Below are positions 53,472 to 62,330 of a DNA stretch of 64,000 bases, one piece after another (position 1 is the first letter of the stretch; every line of letters starts with the position of its first letter). Both the position numbers and the translations under genes were made by a program. Source of the DNA: Sphaerisporangium fuscum (GTDB taxonomy: Bacteria; Actinomycetota; Actinomycetes; Streptosporangiales; Streptosporangiaceae); the NCBI RefSeq assembly GCF_018531465.1, contig NZ_JAHDTF010000005.1:1-64000 (forward strand), given 5' to 3'. The notes below the pieces were generated by a model, which did not search any database, was not told the DNA's origin, and saw only the letters and a program-made list of their open reading frames with translations.

Positions 53472-54937
53472 CCGGTCCCTCAGCCGCCCGGCCCACCTCG
53501 GACACCCCCGCCGAGGAGTCACTGAAAGCGCGGGCGCGGCGCGCCATCGGGTGGAGCCTGGTCAGCACGATCAGCGCCCGGTTCGGCACGCTCGCCATCG
53601 GCATCGTGCTCGCCCGCGTGCTCGGGCCACTGGAGTTCGGCACGTTCGCGGTGGCCATGGTGGCGCTGCTGGCCATGCTGAGCATCAACGAGCTGGGCGT
53701 GAGCCTGGCCGTGGTGCGCTGGCCCGACGACCCCCGGCGCATCGTCCCGACGGTCACCACCCTCGCGACCGCGTCCAGCGCGATCGTCTGCCTCGCCGTG
53801 CTGCTGGTGGCGCCGGCGTTCGCGCAGGCCATGGGCAACCCGGCGGCCACCGGTCCGGTACGGCTGCTGGCGCTCAGCGTGCTGATCAACGGGGTCGTGT
53901 CGACGTCCGCGGCTCTCATGCAGCGGGAGTTCATGCAGGGCCGCAAGGCCATCGTGGACCAGGTCGACAGCTGGCTCGGGGCGGTGGTCTCGCTGACGCT
54001 CGCCCTGCTCGGCTGGGGGGCGCTCAGCCTGGCCGCCGGGCGCGTCCTCGGCTCGCTCGCGGGCGGCACGCTGTGCGTGATCTTCGCGCCGCACCGGCTG
54101 CGCTTCGGCTTCGACAAGGAGGTGGCCCGCAGGCTGCTGCGGTTCGGGCTGCCGCTCGCGGGCTCGTCCCTGGTGGTGTTCGCCGCCGGGTACGTCGACC
54201 AGATCCTCGTCGGCCACCTGCTCGGGCCGGTCGCGCTGGGATTCTACGTGCTGGCGTTCAACCTGTCGGGGTGGCCGATCACGGTGTTCTCCCAGCCGGT
54301 GCGGGCGGTGGCCCCGGCCGCGTTCGCGCGCCTCCAGCACGACCGGCCGAGGCTGAACCGCGCCTTCCTGACCACGGCCGGGCTGCTGGTGGGGCTGACC
54401 GCGCCGGTCTGCCTGCTGCTCAGCGGCAGCGCGCCCGCGCTGGTCAGGTTCGTGTACGGCGCGCAGTGGCAGCCGGCGGCGGACGTGCTCGTCTGGCTCG
54501 GCGTGTTCGCGAGCCTGCGCATCCTGTCGGAGCTCATGTACGACTACCTGGTCGTCCTGGAGAAGTCCCGCGCGGTCTTCGCCATCCAGGTGCTCTGGCT
54601 GTGCGCCCTCGCCCCGGCCGTCTACGCCGGTGTCCGGCTCGCGGGACTGCCGGGGGCGCCGGTCGCGCTGGTGGTGGTGTCCGCCGTGGTGGTCGTCCCG
54701 GCGTACCTGGTCCAGCTCGGCCGCACGGGCGTCGGCACCGGCGACCTGCTCGGCAGGCTGCTCCCGGGTGTGCTGACCGCGCTCGCGGTGTTCGCGGTCG
54801 CGGCCGCGGCCGTCCGCCTCGTCCCCATCGACCTGCCCGCCCTCGCCGTCTCGGGCCTCGCGGGGGTGGGCGCGGCGGTCCTGTACGCCTACCGCAACCG
54901 CGACGTCCTGCGCGACATCCGGGGGCAGGCCGCATGA
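53468..54937 (+). CDS. Polysaccharide flippase, Wzx-like (MOP/PST family)
   Basis: A 489-residue membrane protein with about 12-14 hydrophobic segments. GPLEFGTFAVAMVALLAM, MQREFMQGRKAIVDQVDSWL and GPVALGFYVLAFNLSGWPIT are typical of the MOP/PST flippases that translocate lipid-linked repeat units. GTG at 53468 overlaps the previous stop by four bases. With the ligase-like gene at 59035 and the Wzz-like genes it makes a Wzx/Wzy-dependent route likely. Confidence 0.88.
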   Translation: MTGPSAARPTSDTPAEESLKARARRAIGWSLVSTISARFGTLAIGIVLARVLGPLEFGTFAVAMVALLAMLSINELGVSLAVVRWPDDPRRIVPTVTTLATASSAIVCLAVLLVAPAFAQAMGNPAATGPVRLLALSVLINGVVSTSAALMQREFMQGRKAIVDQVDSWLGAVVSLTLALLGWGALSLAAGRVLGSLAGGTLCVIFAPHRLRFGFDKEVARRLLRFGLPLAGSSLVVFAAGYVDQILVGHLLGPVALGFYVLAFNLSGWPITVFSQPVRAVAPAAFARLQHDRPRLNRAFLTTAGLLVGLTAPVCLLLSGSAPALVRFVYGAQWQPAADVLVWLGVFASLRILSELMYDYLVVLEKSRAVFAIQVLWLCALAPAVYAGVRLAGLPGAPVALVVVSAVVVVPAYLVQLGRTGVGTGDLLGRLLPGVLTALAVFAVAAAAVRLVPIDLPALAVSGLAGVGAAVLYAYRNRDVLRDIRGQAA

Positions 54938-54965
54938 ACCTTCCGAGTGACGAAAGGCGGGGATC

Positions 54966-55637
54966 GTGACCCCCCTCTTGATCGTGGGGGCGGGAGGGTT
55001 CGCGCGGGAGACCGTGCAGCTCGTCCACGACCTCAACGAACGTGCGCCCGCGTGGGACCTGCTGGGGTACCTCGACGACGACCCGGCCAAGCACGGAACG
55101 CTCGTGGACGGCGCGCCCGTGCTGGGCGGGATCGACGAGGCGCGGCGGCGCCCGGACGCCAGGCTGGTGGTGTGCATCGGCAGCCCGCGCGACTACGCCG
55201 CCCGCGCCCGGGTCGTACGCCGCCTCGACCTGCCCGCCGAACGGTACGCCACGCTGGTGCACCCGACCGCGTCGGTCTCCCGGTCCTCCACGCTCGGCCC
55301 CGGCACGGTGATCATGGCGCAGACCGTGCTGACGGCGGCCGTCCGGGTCGGCGCGCACGTCTCGGTGATGCCGCACGTCACCCTCACCCACGACGACGTG
55401 GTCGGCGACTTCGCGACGCTGGCGGCCGGGGTGCGGCTCGCCGGCGCCGTCCACGTGGGGCCGGGGGCCTACATCGGCTCCGGGGCCCTGGTCCGCGAGA
55501 CCCTCACGATCGGCGCCTCGGCGCTGGTCGGCATGGGGTCCGTGGTGACCCGCGACATCCCTCCCCGCGAGATCTGGGCCGGAGTTCCCGCCCGTTTCGT
55601 CCGTCCAACCCCCGCTGTGAACCACGGAGAGTACTGA
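54966..55637 (+). CDS. NeuD/PglD-type sugar O/N-acetyltransferase
   Basis: A 223-residue left-handed beta-helix acyltransferase. The N-terminal domain (LIVGAGGFARETVQLVHDLN) and the hexapeptide repeats after about residue 100 (VHPTASVSRSSTLGPGTVIM, VGMGSVVTRDIPPREIWAGV) match the PglD/NeuD family. The catalytic His is in MPHVTLTHDDVVGDF. It acylates an amino sugar made by the DegT enzymes. GTG at 54966. The next gene starts in the overlapping TGATG. Confidence 0.88.
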   Translation: MTPLLIVGAGGFARETVQLVHDLNERAPAWDLLGYLDDDPAKHGTLVDGAPVLGGIDEARRRPDARLVVCIGSPRDYAARARVVRRLDLPAERYATLVHPTASVSRSSTLGPGTVIMAQTVLTAAVRVGAHVSVMPHVTLTHDDVVGDFATLAAGVRLAGAVHVGPGAYIGSGALVRETLTIGASALVGMGSVVTRDIPPREIWAGVPARFVRPTPAVNHGEY

Positions 55638-56731
55638 TGATCCCTTTCGTCGATCTGCGCGCCGCCCACGCCGAGGTGGCCGAGGAGGTGCTGCAGGGGT
55701 TCGACCGGGTGCTCCGCGACACCGCGTTCGTCCAGGGGCCCGACGTGGCGGCGTTCGAGGAGGAGTTCGCGGCCTTCTCGGGCGTGGCCCACTGCGTGGG
55801 GGCGGGCAACGGCACCGACGCCATCGAACTCGCCCTGCGGGCCTGTGACCTGCCGCCCGGCGCGGGGGTCGTGCTGCCGGCCAACACGTTCGTGGCCACG
55901 GCGGAGGCGGTCGTCCGGGCCGGGCTGCGCCCGGTGCTCGCCGACTGCGACGACGACCACCTGCTGCTCGACCCCGCCTCGGCCGCCGCGGCCGTGGGCG
56001 CGGACACCGCCGCGGTCATCCCGGTCCACCTGTACGGCCAGCAGGCCCCGATGGCGGCCCTGCACGAGATCGCCGAGCGGCACGGCCTGACGGTGGTCGA
56101 GGACGGCGCGCAGTCGCAGGGGTCGCGGCAGGAAGGACGCCCGCCGGTCGGCCTGGCGGCCACCAGCTTCTACCCCGGCAAGAACCTCGGCGCGTACGGC
56201 GAGGCGGGGGCGGTGCTCACCTCCTCCCCCGCGCTCGCCCGGGCCGTACGCATGCTGACCAGCCACGGCAGCGAGGTGAAGTACCAGCACGAGACCCTCG
56301 GCTTCAACTCCCGGCTGGACACCCTCCAGGCGGTGGTGCTGCGGGCCAAGCTCAAGCGGCTCGCCGGGTGGAACGACCTGCGCCGCGCGGCGGCCGACCG
56401 CTACGAGCGGCTGCTGTCGGGCGTCGAGGGCGTGCGGCTGCCGAAGGTCGCGCCGGGCAACCTGCACGTCTGGCACCTGTACGTCATCCGGGTGCCCGAG
56501 CGCGACCGGGTGCTGGCCGGGCTCCAGGAGGCCGGGGTGCAGGCGCAGATCCACTACCCGGTGCCGGTGCACCTGCAGCCCGCCTTCCGCGGCCTGGGGT
56601 ACGGCCCCGGTGACTTCCCCGTGGCGGAGGCCTCCGCCGGGGAGATCCTCTCCCTCCCGATGCACCCGCACCTGACCGCCGACCAGCAGGAGCAGGTGGC
56701 CGAGACCCTGGACAAGGTGCTCCGCCAGTGA
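55637..56731 (+). CDS. DegT/DnrJ/EryC1 aminotransferase (second copy, 3-aminotransferase-like)
   Basis: A 364-residue PLP-dependent sugar aminotransferase. PFVDLRAAHAEVAEEVLQGF is the subfamily start (WlbE/FdtB/QdtB-like), VGAGNGTDAIELALRACDLP the substrate site, EDGAQSQGSRQEGR the Asp and SFYPGKNLGAYGEAGAVLTS the Lys. Members usually aminate C3 of a keto sugar. The ATG at 55637 overlaps the acetyltransferase stop. Last gene of the plus-strand sugar operon. Confidence 0.9.
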   Translation: MIPFVDLRAAHAEVAEEVLQGFDRVLRDTAFVQGPDVAAFEEEFAAFSGVAHCVGAGNGTDAIELALRACDLPPGAGVVLPANTFVATAEAVVRAGLRPVLADCDDDHLLLDPASAAAAVGADTAAVIPVHLYGQQAPMAALHEIAERHGLTVVEDGAQSQGSRQEGRPPVGLAATSFYPGKNLGAYGEAGAVLTSSPALARAVRMLTSHGSEVKYQHETLGFNSRLDTLQAVVLRAKLKRLAGWNDLRRAAADRYERLLSGVEGVRLPKVAPGNLHVWHLYVIRVPERDRVLAGLQEAGVQAQIHYPVPVHLQPAFRGLGYGPGDFPVAEASAGEILSLPMHPHLTADQQEQVAETLDKVLRQ

Positions 56732-56799
56732 TCACCCCTCCGGACTTGTCACAGGGGGCCGTTATCGTCCTGTCATGAGTTCAGGCGGGGAGGTCGACG

Positions 56800-59016
56800 A
56801 TGACGATGCTCCAGAGGCCCCACCGGCCGCCTTCGGGCGGAGACCTGACCGACGTCGAGGCCTCCGTCGAGCAGCTGGTGTTCGTCCGCGACGACGAGTA
56901 CACCGTGGCCCGCATGTCCGCCGAGGGTCTGCCCGCCTTCGTGGCCTCGGGGCGGGCCCTCGCCGGGGTGCAGCCGGGCGAGACGCTGCGGCTGAGCGGT
57001 GAGTGGGAGGAGCACCCGCGGCACGGCGGCCGCCTGGTGGTCAGGCGCTGCGAGCGGGTGCAGCCGTCCACCGTGCGCGCCATCAGGCTGTATCTCGGGT
57101 CGGGCCTGATCCGCGGCATCGGGCCCAAGCTCGCCCATGCCATCGTGAGCCACTTCGGCGAGCGGACGCTCACGGTGATCGACACCGAGCCCGAGCGCCT
57201 CACCCAGGTCGTCAACATCGGCGCCACCCGGCAGGCGCAGATCGTGCGGGCGTGGGCCGAGCAGAAGGCCGTCGCCGATCTCATGGTCGCGCTGCAGGGC
57301 TTCGGCGTCAGCCCCCTGCTCGCCGCCAAGATCTACCAGGTCTACGGCGACGAGGCGCGCGAGGTGCTGGTCTCCGACCCCTACCGGATGATCGGCCAGG
57401 TCAGGGGCATCGCGTTCCACACCGCCGACCGCATCGCCCTGCGCTCCGGGGTGCCCGAGGACAGTCCACGACGTGTCAGAGCCGCCGTCCTCGACCGGCT
57501 GGAGGCGGCCGCCGGCCGCGACGGACACTGCTACCTGCCGCTACCCTCCCTGCTCGCCGCGGCGGCGGGTCTCGTCGAGCAGGACGACGAGCTCGTCCGC
57601 CGGGGCGTCGACGCGCTGGCGGCCGAGCGCCGGGTGGTGGTCGAGGCGTCCCCGTCCGACCCGGAGCAGGTGGTGGTGTACGCCAAGGAGCAGCACGGCC
57701 GCGAGGTGGCGCTGGCGGGCCACCTGGCGCGGCTGACGCGGGCGCGCTCGACGCTGCCGCTGCGCGGCTTCGCCGACGACCCCGGGCTCGACGACGACCA
57801 GCGGGCCGCGGTGAACCTCGTCCTGACCAGCACCGTCTCGGTCCTGACCGGCGGGCCGGGCTGCGGCAAGAGCCACACGGTGAAGGTGATCGCCCGCACG
57901 GTGCGGGCGATGGGCGGCACGGTCACCCTGACCGCGCCGACCGGCAAGGCCGCCAAGCGGCTGTCGGAGCTCACCGGCCTCCCGGCGATGACCGTGCATC
58001 GCATGCTCGCCCGGCGGGCCGAGCCCGACGACGGCGCGCTGTTCCAGCAGTCCCCGGTGGAGGCCGACCTCATCGTGGTCGACGAGGCGTCCATGCTCGA
58101 CCTCCAGCTGGCCACCCGGCTGGCGGCCGCGATCCCCGACGGCTGCCACCTGCTGCTGGTGGGCGACGGCGACCAGTTGCCGAGCATCGGTCCCGGCAGC
58201 GTGCTGGCCGACCTGCTGCGGGTTCCCGAGATCCCGCGCGTCCGGCTGACCCACGTCTTCCGGCAGGCCCAGGACAGCGGCATCGTCCGGGCGGCCCACC
58301 GCATCCGCGCGGGCGAGCTGCCCGCCCTGCCCGGTCACGGGGGTTTCTGGTTCGAGGAGCTCGACGATCCCGCGAAGGTCGCCGAGCGGGTGGTCCACCT
58401 GGCGACCGAGGCGATCCCTCGCAAGCAGAAGATCGGCCCCGACCAGGTGCAGGTGCTGTGCCCGACGCGCAAGGGCGCCACGGGCACCGCCGAGCTGGGC
58501 CGCAGAATGCAGGAGCGGCTCAACCCCGCGCGTGAGGGCGTCGCCGAGCACTGGTCGGGCCCGTCGGTCTTCCGCGTGGGCGACCGGGTCATGCCGATCC
58601 GCAACAACTACGACAAGGGCGTGTTCAACGGCGAGACGGCCACGGTGACGGAGGTGAACGGCCAGGAGCGGCTGGTCGAGATCCGCACCGACGACGGCGA
58701 GACCGTCCGGTACACCTTCGACGAGCTCGACGAGCTGACCCACGCCTACGCCGTCAGCGTCCACCGCTCCCAGGGCAGCGAGTATCCCTTCGTGGTGGCG
58801 CCGATCGTGGCGGAGGCCGGCGGGGTGATGCTGCACCGCAGGCTGCTGTACACCCTGGTCACCAGGGCGAAGGCGTGGGTGGTCCTGGTCGGCGACCGCG
58901 AGGCTCTGGAGCTCGCCGTGCACCGCCTGGGCCGGCGCCGCAACACCGGTCTCGCCCGGCGCCTCGCGCTCGGCCTGGCCCCGTCTTCCGCGTACCGCCC
59001 TCATGACCTGGCGTGA
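56800..59016 (+). CDS. RecD2-like SF1 DNA helicase
   Basis: A 738-residue ATP-dependent 5'-3' helicase of the RecD2/TraA type, the RecD-like enzyme not bound to RecBC. It has an N-terminal OB-like domain, helix-hairpin-helix (LGSGLIRGIGPKLAHAIVSH), Walker A GGPGCGKSHT (about 352), Walker B IVVDEASM (about 426), the GDGDQLPSIGPG loop, and C-terminal HRSQGSEYPFVV and LVTRAKAWVVLVGD. The start at 56800 follows GGGAGGTCGACG. It is unrelated to glycan synthesis although it lies inside the glycan locus. Probably a DNA-repair enzyme. Confidence 0.9.
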   Translation: MTMLQRPHRPPSGGDLTDVEASVEQLVFVRDDEYTVARMSAEGLPAFVASGRALAGVQPGETLRLSGEWEEHPRHGGRLVVRRCERVQPSTVRAIRLYLGSGLIRGIGPKLAHAIVSHFGERTLTVIDTEPERLTQVVNIGATRQAQIVRAWAEQKAVADLMVALQGFGVSPLLAAKIYQVYGDEAREVLVSDPYRMIGQVRGIAFHTADRIALRSGVPEDSPRRVRAAVLDRLEAAAGRDGHCYLPLPSLLAAAAGLVEQDDELVRRGVDALAAERRVVVEASPSDPEQVVVYAKEQHGREVALAGHLARLTRARSTLPLRGFADDPGLDDDQRAAVNLVLTSTVSVLTGGPGCGKSHTVKVIARTVRAMGGTVTLTAPTGKAAKRLSELTGLPAMTVHRMLARRAEPDDGALFQQSPVEADLIVVDEASMLDLQLATRLAAAIPDGCHLLLVGDGDQLPSIGPGSVLADLLRVPEIPRVRLTHVFRQAQDSGIVRAAHRIRAGELPALPGHGGFWFEELDDPAKVAERVVHLATEAIPRKQKIGPDQVQVLCPTRKGATGTAELGRRMQERLNPAREGVAEHWSGPSVFRVGDRVMPIRNNYDKGVFNGETATVTEVNGQERLVEIRTDDGETVRYTFDELDELTHAYAVSVHRSQGSEYPFVVAPIVAEAGGVMLHRRLLYTLVTRAKAWVVLVGDREALELAVHRLGRRRNTGLARRLALGLAPSSAYRPHDLA

Positions 59017-59034
59017 TCGCCGACGGTAGGGGGC

Positions 59035-60381
59035 CTAACGGACCTCCCCTGCCGGCTGGGTCTGCAGGCGCCACAGGGCGCCGCAGATGCCCAGGATCAG
59101 GAACATCACGTTGGTGATCATCGGGAAGCTGAAGGCGTCGAAGGTTCCGAAGCCGAAGATCGCGACGCCGGTCGAGGCGGCCAGGCACTGTGCCAGGTGG
59201 CGGGTGGGCTCGTCGGTGGCCGCCCGTCTGGCCCGGCGCGCCAGGGACCATCCGGAGAACAGGAACGCCATCAGCGCGAGCACGCCCACGATGCCGGTCT
59301 CCAGCGCCGACATGAGGTACTGGTTGTCGATCACCCGGTAGATGCGGGGCAGGTAGGTGGCGAATCCCTGCCCGAAGAACGGTCGTAACTGCACCGCCGC
59401 GATGACCGCGTCGTAGTCACCGGTGCGCGTCGTCGAGCTCTCGTCGGACCCGATCACCGTGACCAGGTTGAGGACGGTGCCGATGAGGCCCGGGATCATC
59501 AGGCGCATCACGATCGCGCCGAACCCGAAGATCAGGATGGCCCTGAGCCGCCACTCCGACGGCCACGTCGGCAGCAGCACCACCATGACGATGAACAGGC
59601 CGAGGATGGCCGAGCGCGACACGCTCATCGGCAGCACACCGGCGATGAGCGCGACCATCAGCCACCGCTTCCGCCGCTGCTTGCGGTCGTCGCAGTAGAT
59701 CGCGCCGTGCAGCGCCAGCGGCAGCACGGCGGCCAGCGTGACGCCCAGCTCGATCGGGTGGGTGGCGGTGCCCGCCGGCCGGAAGAAGCCGTCGCGCTCG
59801 AACAGGACGGCCGAGGTGCTCTCGGTCAGACCCGGCAGCGCCATGTACTGGGTGATCTCGACACCGCTGAAGAACTGCAGCATCGCGATGAAGGCCGAGA
59901 ACGACGCCCCGAGGACCAGCCGGTGCCGGAGGGTCTCCAGGCGGTCCATGCTGTTGATGCCGTCGGCGGTGACCAGGGCGATGCCGGCCCAGCCCGCCGC
60001 CAGGATGAGGCCGAGGTCGGCCACGTTCAGCTCGTCGGTGGACAGCGGCCGCGTCATGGCCGCCACGTAGCTGGCGAGGATCGACAGGCAGAAGAACATG
60101 ATCACCGGGCGGACCGGCTGCCTGCCCCGGATCGGCGTCCAGCGCGGGGAGAGCGTCGACAGCAGGTACCAGACGATCAGCAGGACCGCCACCATCGAGG
60201 CGGGCGCGCCCGCCGCGCCGAGCGCGCCGACGCGGTACCGGGCCGGCAGGACGAACAGGACGATCAGGAAGAACGTCATGATCGACACAGGGTCCAGGCG
60301 CAACCTGGGCAGCCTGGTCTGGCGTTCGGGAGGCCGCTGGGCGGGCGCCTTGGTCCGCGCGGCCTCCGACGTGCTGGTCAC
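59035..60381 (-). CDS. O-antigen ligase-like membrane protein (Wzy/WaaL family)
   Basis: A 448-residue protein with about 12 hydrophobic segments. The large external loop between about 195 and 235 (FERDGFFRPAGTATHPIELG) and the later VIAAVQLRPFFGQGFATYLP, with RTGDYD before it, are typical of the WaaL/Wzy polymerase-ligase family. It polymerises or transfers the glycan outside the membrane. GTG at 60381 overlaps the Wzz stop (GTGA). Converges with the RecD2-like gene. Confidence 0.85.
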   Translation of the reverse strand: MTSTSEAARTKAPAQRPPERQTRLPRLRLDPVSIMTFFLIVLFVLPARYRVGALGAAGAPASMVAVLLIVWYLLSTLSPRWTPIRGRQPVRPVIMFFCLSILASYVAAMTRPLSTDELNVADLGLILAAGWAGIALVTADGINSMDRLETLRHRLVLGASFSAFIAMLQFFSGVEITQYMALPGLTESTSAVLFERDGFFRPAGTATHPIELGVTLAAVLPLALHGAIYCDDRKQRRKRWLMVALIAGVLPMSVSRSAILGLFIVMVVLLPTWPSEWRLRAILIFGFGAIVMRLMIPGLIGTVLNLVTVIGSDESSTTRTGDYDAVIAAVQLRPFFGQGFATYLPRIYRVIDNQYLMSALETGIVGVLALMAFLFSGWSLARRARRAATDEPTRHLAQCLAASTGVAIFGFGTFDAFSFPMITNVMFLILGICGALWRLQTQPAGEVR

Positions 60382-61439
60382 CTACCTGGCCTCGTGGGGT
60401 CGAACACGACGTACGGCTCGTCGTCGGGGTCGGCACCGCCGGTCGTCTGCGGCCCCTGCTTCTGCCCGGCGCCGTTGCCCCCGGCGGGAGGAGCGCCCAG
60501 GGGGCGATCCTTGTCGTCGGCCCAGACGTACAGGTCGTTGTCGACCTTGATCGCCGGGATCGGGGCGGTGAACCCGTCCTCGAGCAACTGCTGCTGGTCT
60601 TCCCACGGGTCCTTCGGCTCTGGAGGCGAGGGACGCCTGGCCGGCGGCTGCTTGCCGGTGACCCGGTGGTCGTACACCCGCGGCTCCGCCGGCTCGATCG
60701 GCCGCGGACGCCGCACCGGCGGCCTGCTGCGCGGGGCCGCGGCGGGGGACCTCGTCACATGCTGGGAACTCGCGGGCGGCGTGGACGGCGGCGGCACGAT
60801 GGGCCCCGTCGTCTCCTGCTCGCCCTGGGCCAGCCGGCGCCGCTTCTGGGCCAGGGACTCCAGGAACAGCGGAACGCCGACGGTCAGCAGCATGCCGCCC
60901 GCGAAGACGATCACCAGGAGGCGGATCTTCTTCTGGGGGGTCAGCTGTGCCTCGTCGGTGGAGGTGACCAGTTCCGCGCGGATGGTGGCGTCGGGCAGGA
61001 TCGCCGACTTCTTCTGCATCTCGGTCAGGCGCTCCTGGCTGAGCGCCGCCAGGGTCTCCATGGTGCGCTGGGCGACCTTGGGGTCGGGCCCCGTCGCCGT
61101 GATGTCGAGCAGGGGACCCCGGGAGTCCTGGGCCAGGCCGACGGTGTAGTCGGCCGTGTCACCCTCCTCCTTGAGCCTCTGCAGGGTGCGCTCGTCGCTC
61201 ATTCCCCGCGAGATCACCTCGGCGGTGATGGTCAAGGAGCCGTCGAAGGCCAGCCATGGGTTGCCCCCCACCGGCTGCGAGCCCTTCCTGGAGGACAGGA
61301 AGACCACGGTGGCCGTGGATTCGTACTGCCAAGGGATCGCCACCAGCGCCCCGACGGTCGCCGCGAGCGTGACGACGAGCAACGTCAGCGTCACCGGCCA
61401 GCGCCGCAGCAGCGCACGCAGCGAATCAAGCAGGTCCAT
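60378..61439 (-). CDS. Wzz-like chain-length determinant with a Pro-rich C terminus
   Basis: A 353-residue polysaccharide co-polymerase. Two membrane segments (about 14-36 and 172-192) flank an external region (YESTATVVFLSSRKGSQPVG). The C-terminal 150 residues are Pro/Arg/Gly-rich and cytoplasmic, with no Walker motifs, so the BY-kinase of many actinobacterial Wzz proteins is not fused here. It acts with the polymerase at 59035, whose start overlaps its stop. Promoter region shared with the divergent gene at 61609. Confidence 0.85.
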   Translation of the reverse strand: MDLLDSLRALLRRWPVTLTLLVVTLAATVGALVAIPWQYESTATVVFLSSRKGSQPVGGNPWLAFDGSLTITAEVISRGMSDERTLQRLKEEGDTADYTVGLAQDSRGPLLDITATGPDPKVAQRTMETLAALSQERLTEMQKKSAILPDATIRAELVTSTDEAQLTPQKKIRLLVIVFAGGMLLTVGVPLFLESLAQKRRRLAQGEQETTGPIVPPPSTPPASSQHVTRSPAAAPRSRPPVRRPRPIEPAEPRVYDHRVTGKQPPARRPSPPEPKDPWEDQQQLLEDGFTAPIPAIKVDNDLYVWADDKDRPLGAPPAGGNGAGQKQGPQTTGGADPDDEPYVVFDPTRPGR

Positions 61440-61608
61440 AGTGTCCCTTCACCCCCGCCCGGCCGGCCGAACGTTCATTCCCACCCCGCCGAGCCGCCGA
61501 GATAGGACGCGTGAGCGCCTCGACTCGTTGTCATCGCCCCTCAAGTGTTTCCTCTGAGTGGTTTCTTTACCAGGCCCGTCCCAAAACTCCGCACGCCTGT
61601 GCCACGAT

Positions 61609-62253
61609 GTGTCGGTGCGAAGGCGAGTGGTGGTGCGGTTCGGCTGCCTGGCTCTGATCTTCCTGACCGCCGCCGGCGCGTTGGCGTGGGTCAGATATCG
61701 ATCACCTCTTTACCAGAGTTCCGTGACGGTCGCGTTCATAACGAAGACGAACAGGTTCCAAGGGGAGGTCTACGACCACTTCACGGACAATCACATCTAT
61801 ATGGCTCTGGTGACCGCCCGCTACTTCGACAACCCGAGCACACGTGAGCGTCTACGCCGCATGGGCGGCACGGCCGACTTCTCCTACGAGGTCGCGCACT
61901 GGGGGAACGAAGAGGTCCCGGTGTACGGCCAGCCGTACGCCTCCCTGCAGACCCTCTCGCGAGACCCCAAACTGTCGATGGACACCCTCAACATCGCGCT
62001 CAAGCTCCTCACCGAGAAGGTGCAGCAGCTCCAGACCGCCGCGGGCGCCAACGGCAGGGTCATGATCAAGTGGCAGCCGATCGACACCGTCAGGGGCCCC
62101 GAGCTGCAGTCCCTCCAGAAAGGCCGGGCGACCGTCGGCATCGGGCTGATGACGATCCTCGCCGTGGCCGGAGTCCTGTCCCTCACCCGCGACCGCAGGC
62201 GCTCCGCCGCCACGCCGCCCCGGCTGATCAGCACCCGCCCGCTCCACTCCTGA
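61609..62253 (+). CDS. Second Wzz/chain-length-determinant-like membrane protein
   Basis: A 214-residue protein with one N-terminal (about 11-31) and one C-terminal hydrophobic segment (about 178-194), and an external middle (YRSPLYQSSVTVAFITKTNR) like the Wzz N-terminal domain. GTG at 61609 (or 61615) is chosen at the point where the basic leader begins; no strong Shine-Dalgarno sequence decides between them. It diverges from the larger Wzz gene and precedes the beta-helix lipoprotein. Function as a co-polymerase partner is inferred from fold and position. Confidence 0.65.
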   Translation: MSVRRRVVVRFGCLALIFLTAAGALAWVRYRSPLYQSSVTVAFITKTNRFQGEVYDHFTDNHIYMALVTARYFDNPSTRERLRRMGGTADFSYEVAHWGNEEVPVYGQPYASLQTLSRDPKLSMDTLNIALKLLTEKVQQLQTAAGANGRVMIKWQPIDTVRGPELQSLQKGRATVGIGLMTILAVAGVLSLTRDRRRSAATPPRLISTRPLHS

Positions 62254-62330
62254 GGCTCCCCGGAGAGCCGGACCCCGCGCTCCAGGCGACCGCTTGGAGC
62301 GTTCCGCGAGACCACGACTTGGAGCCGACC

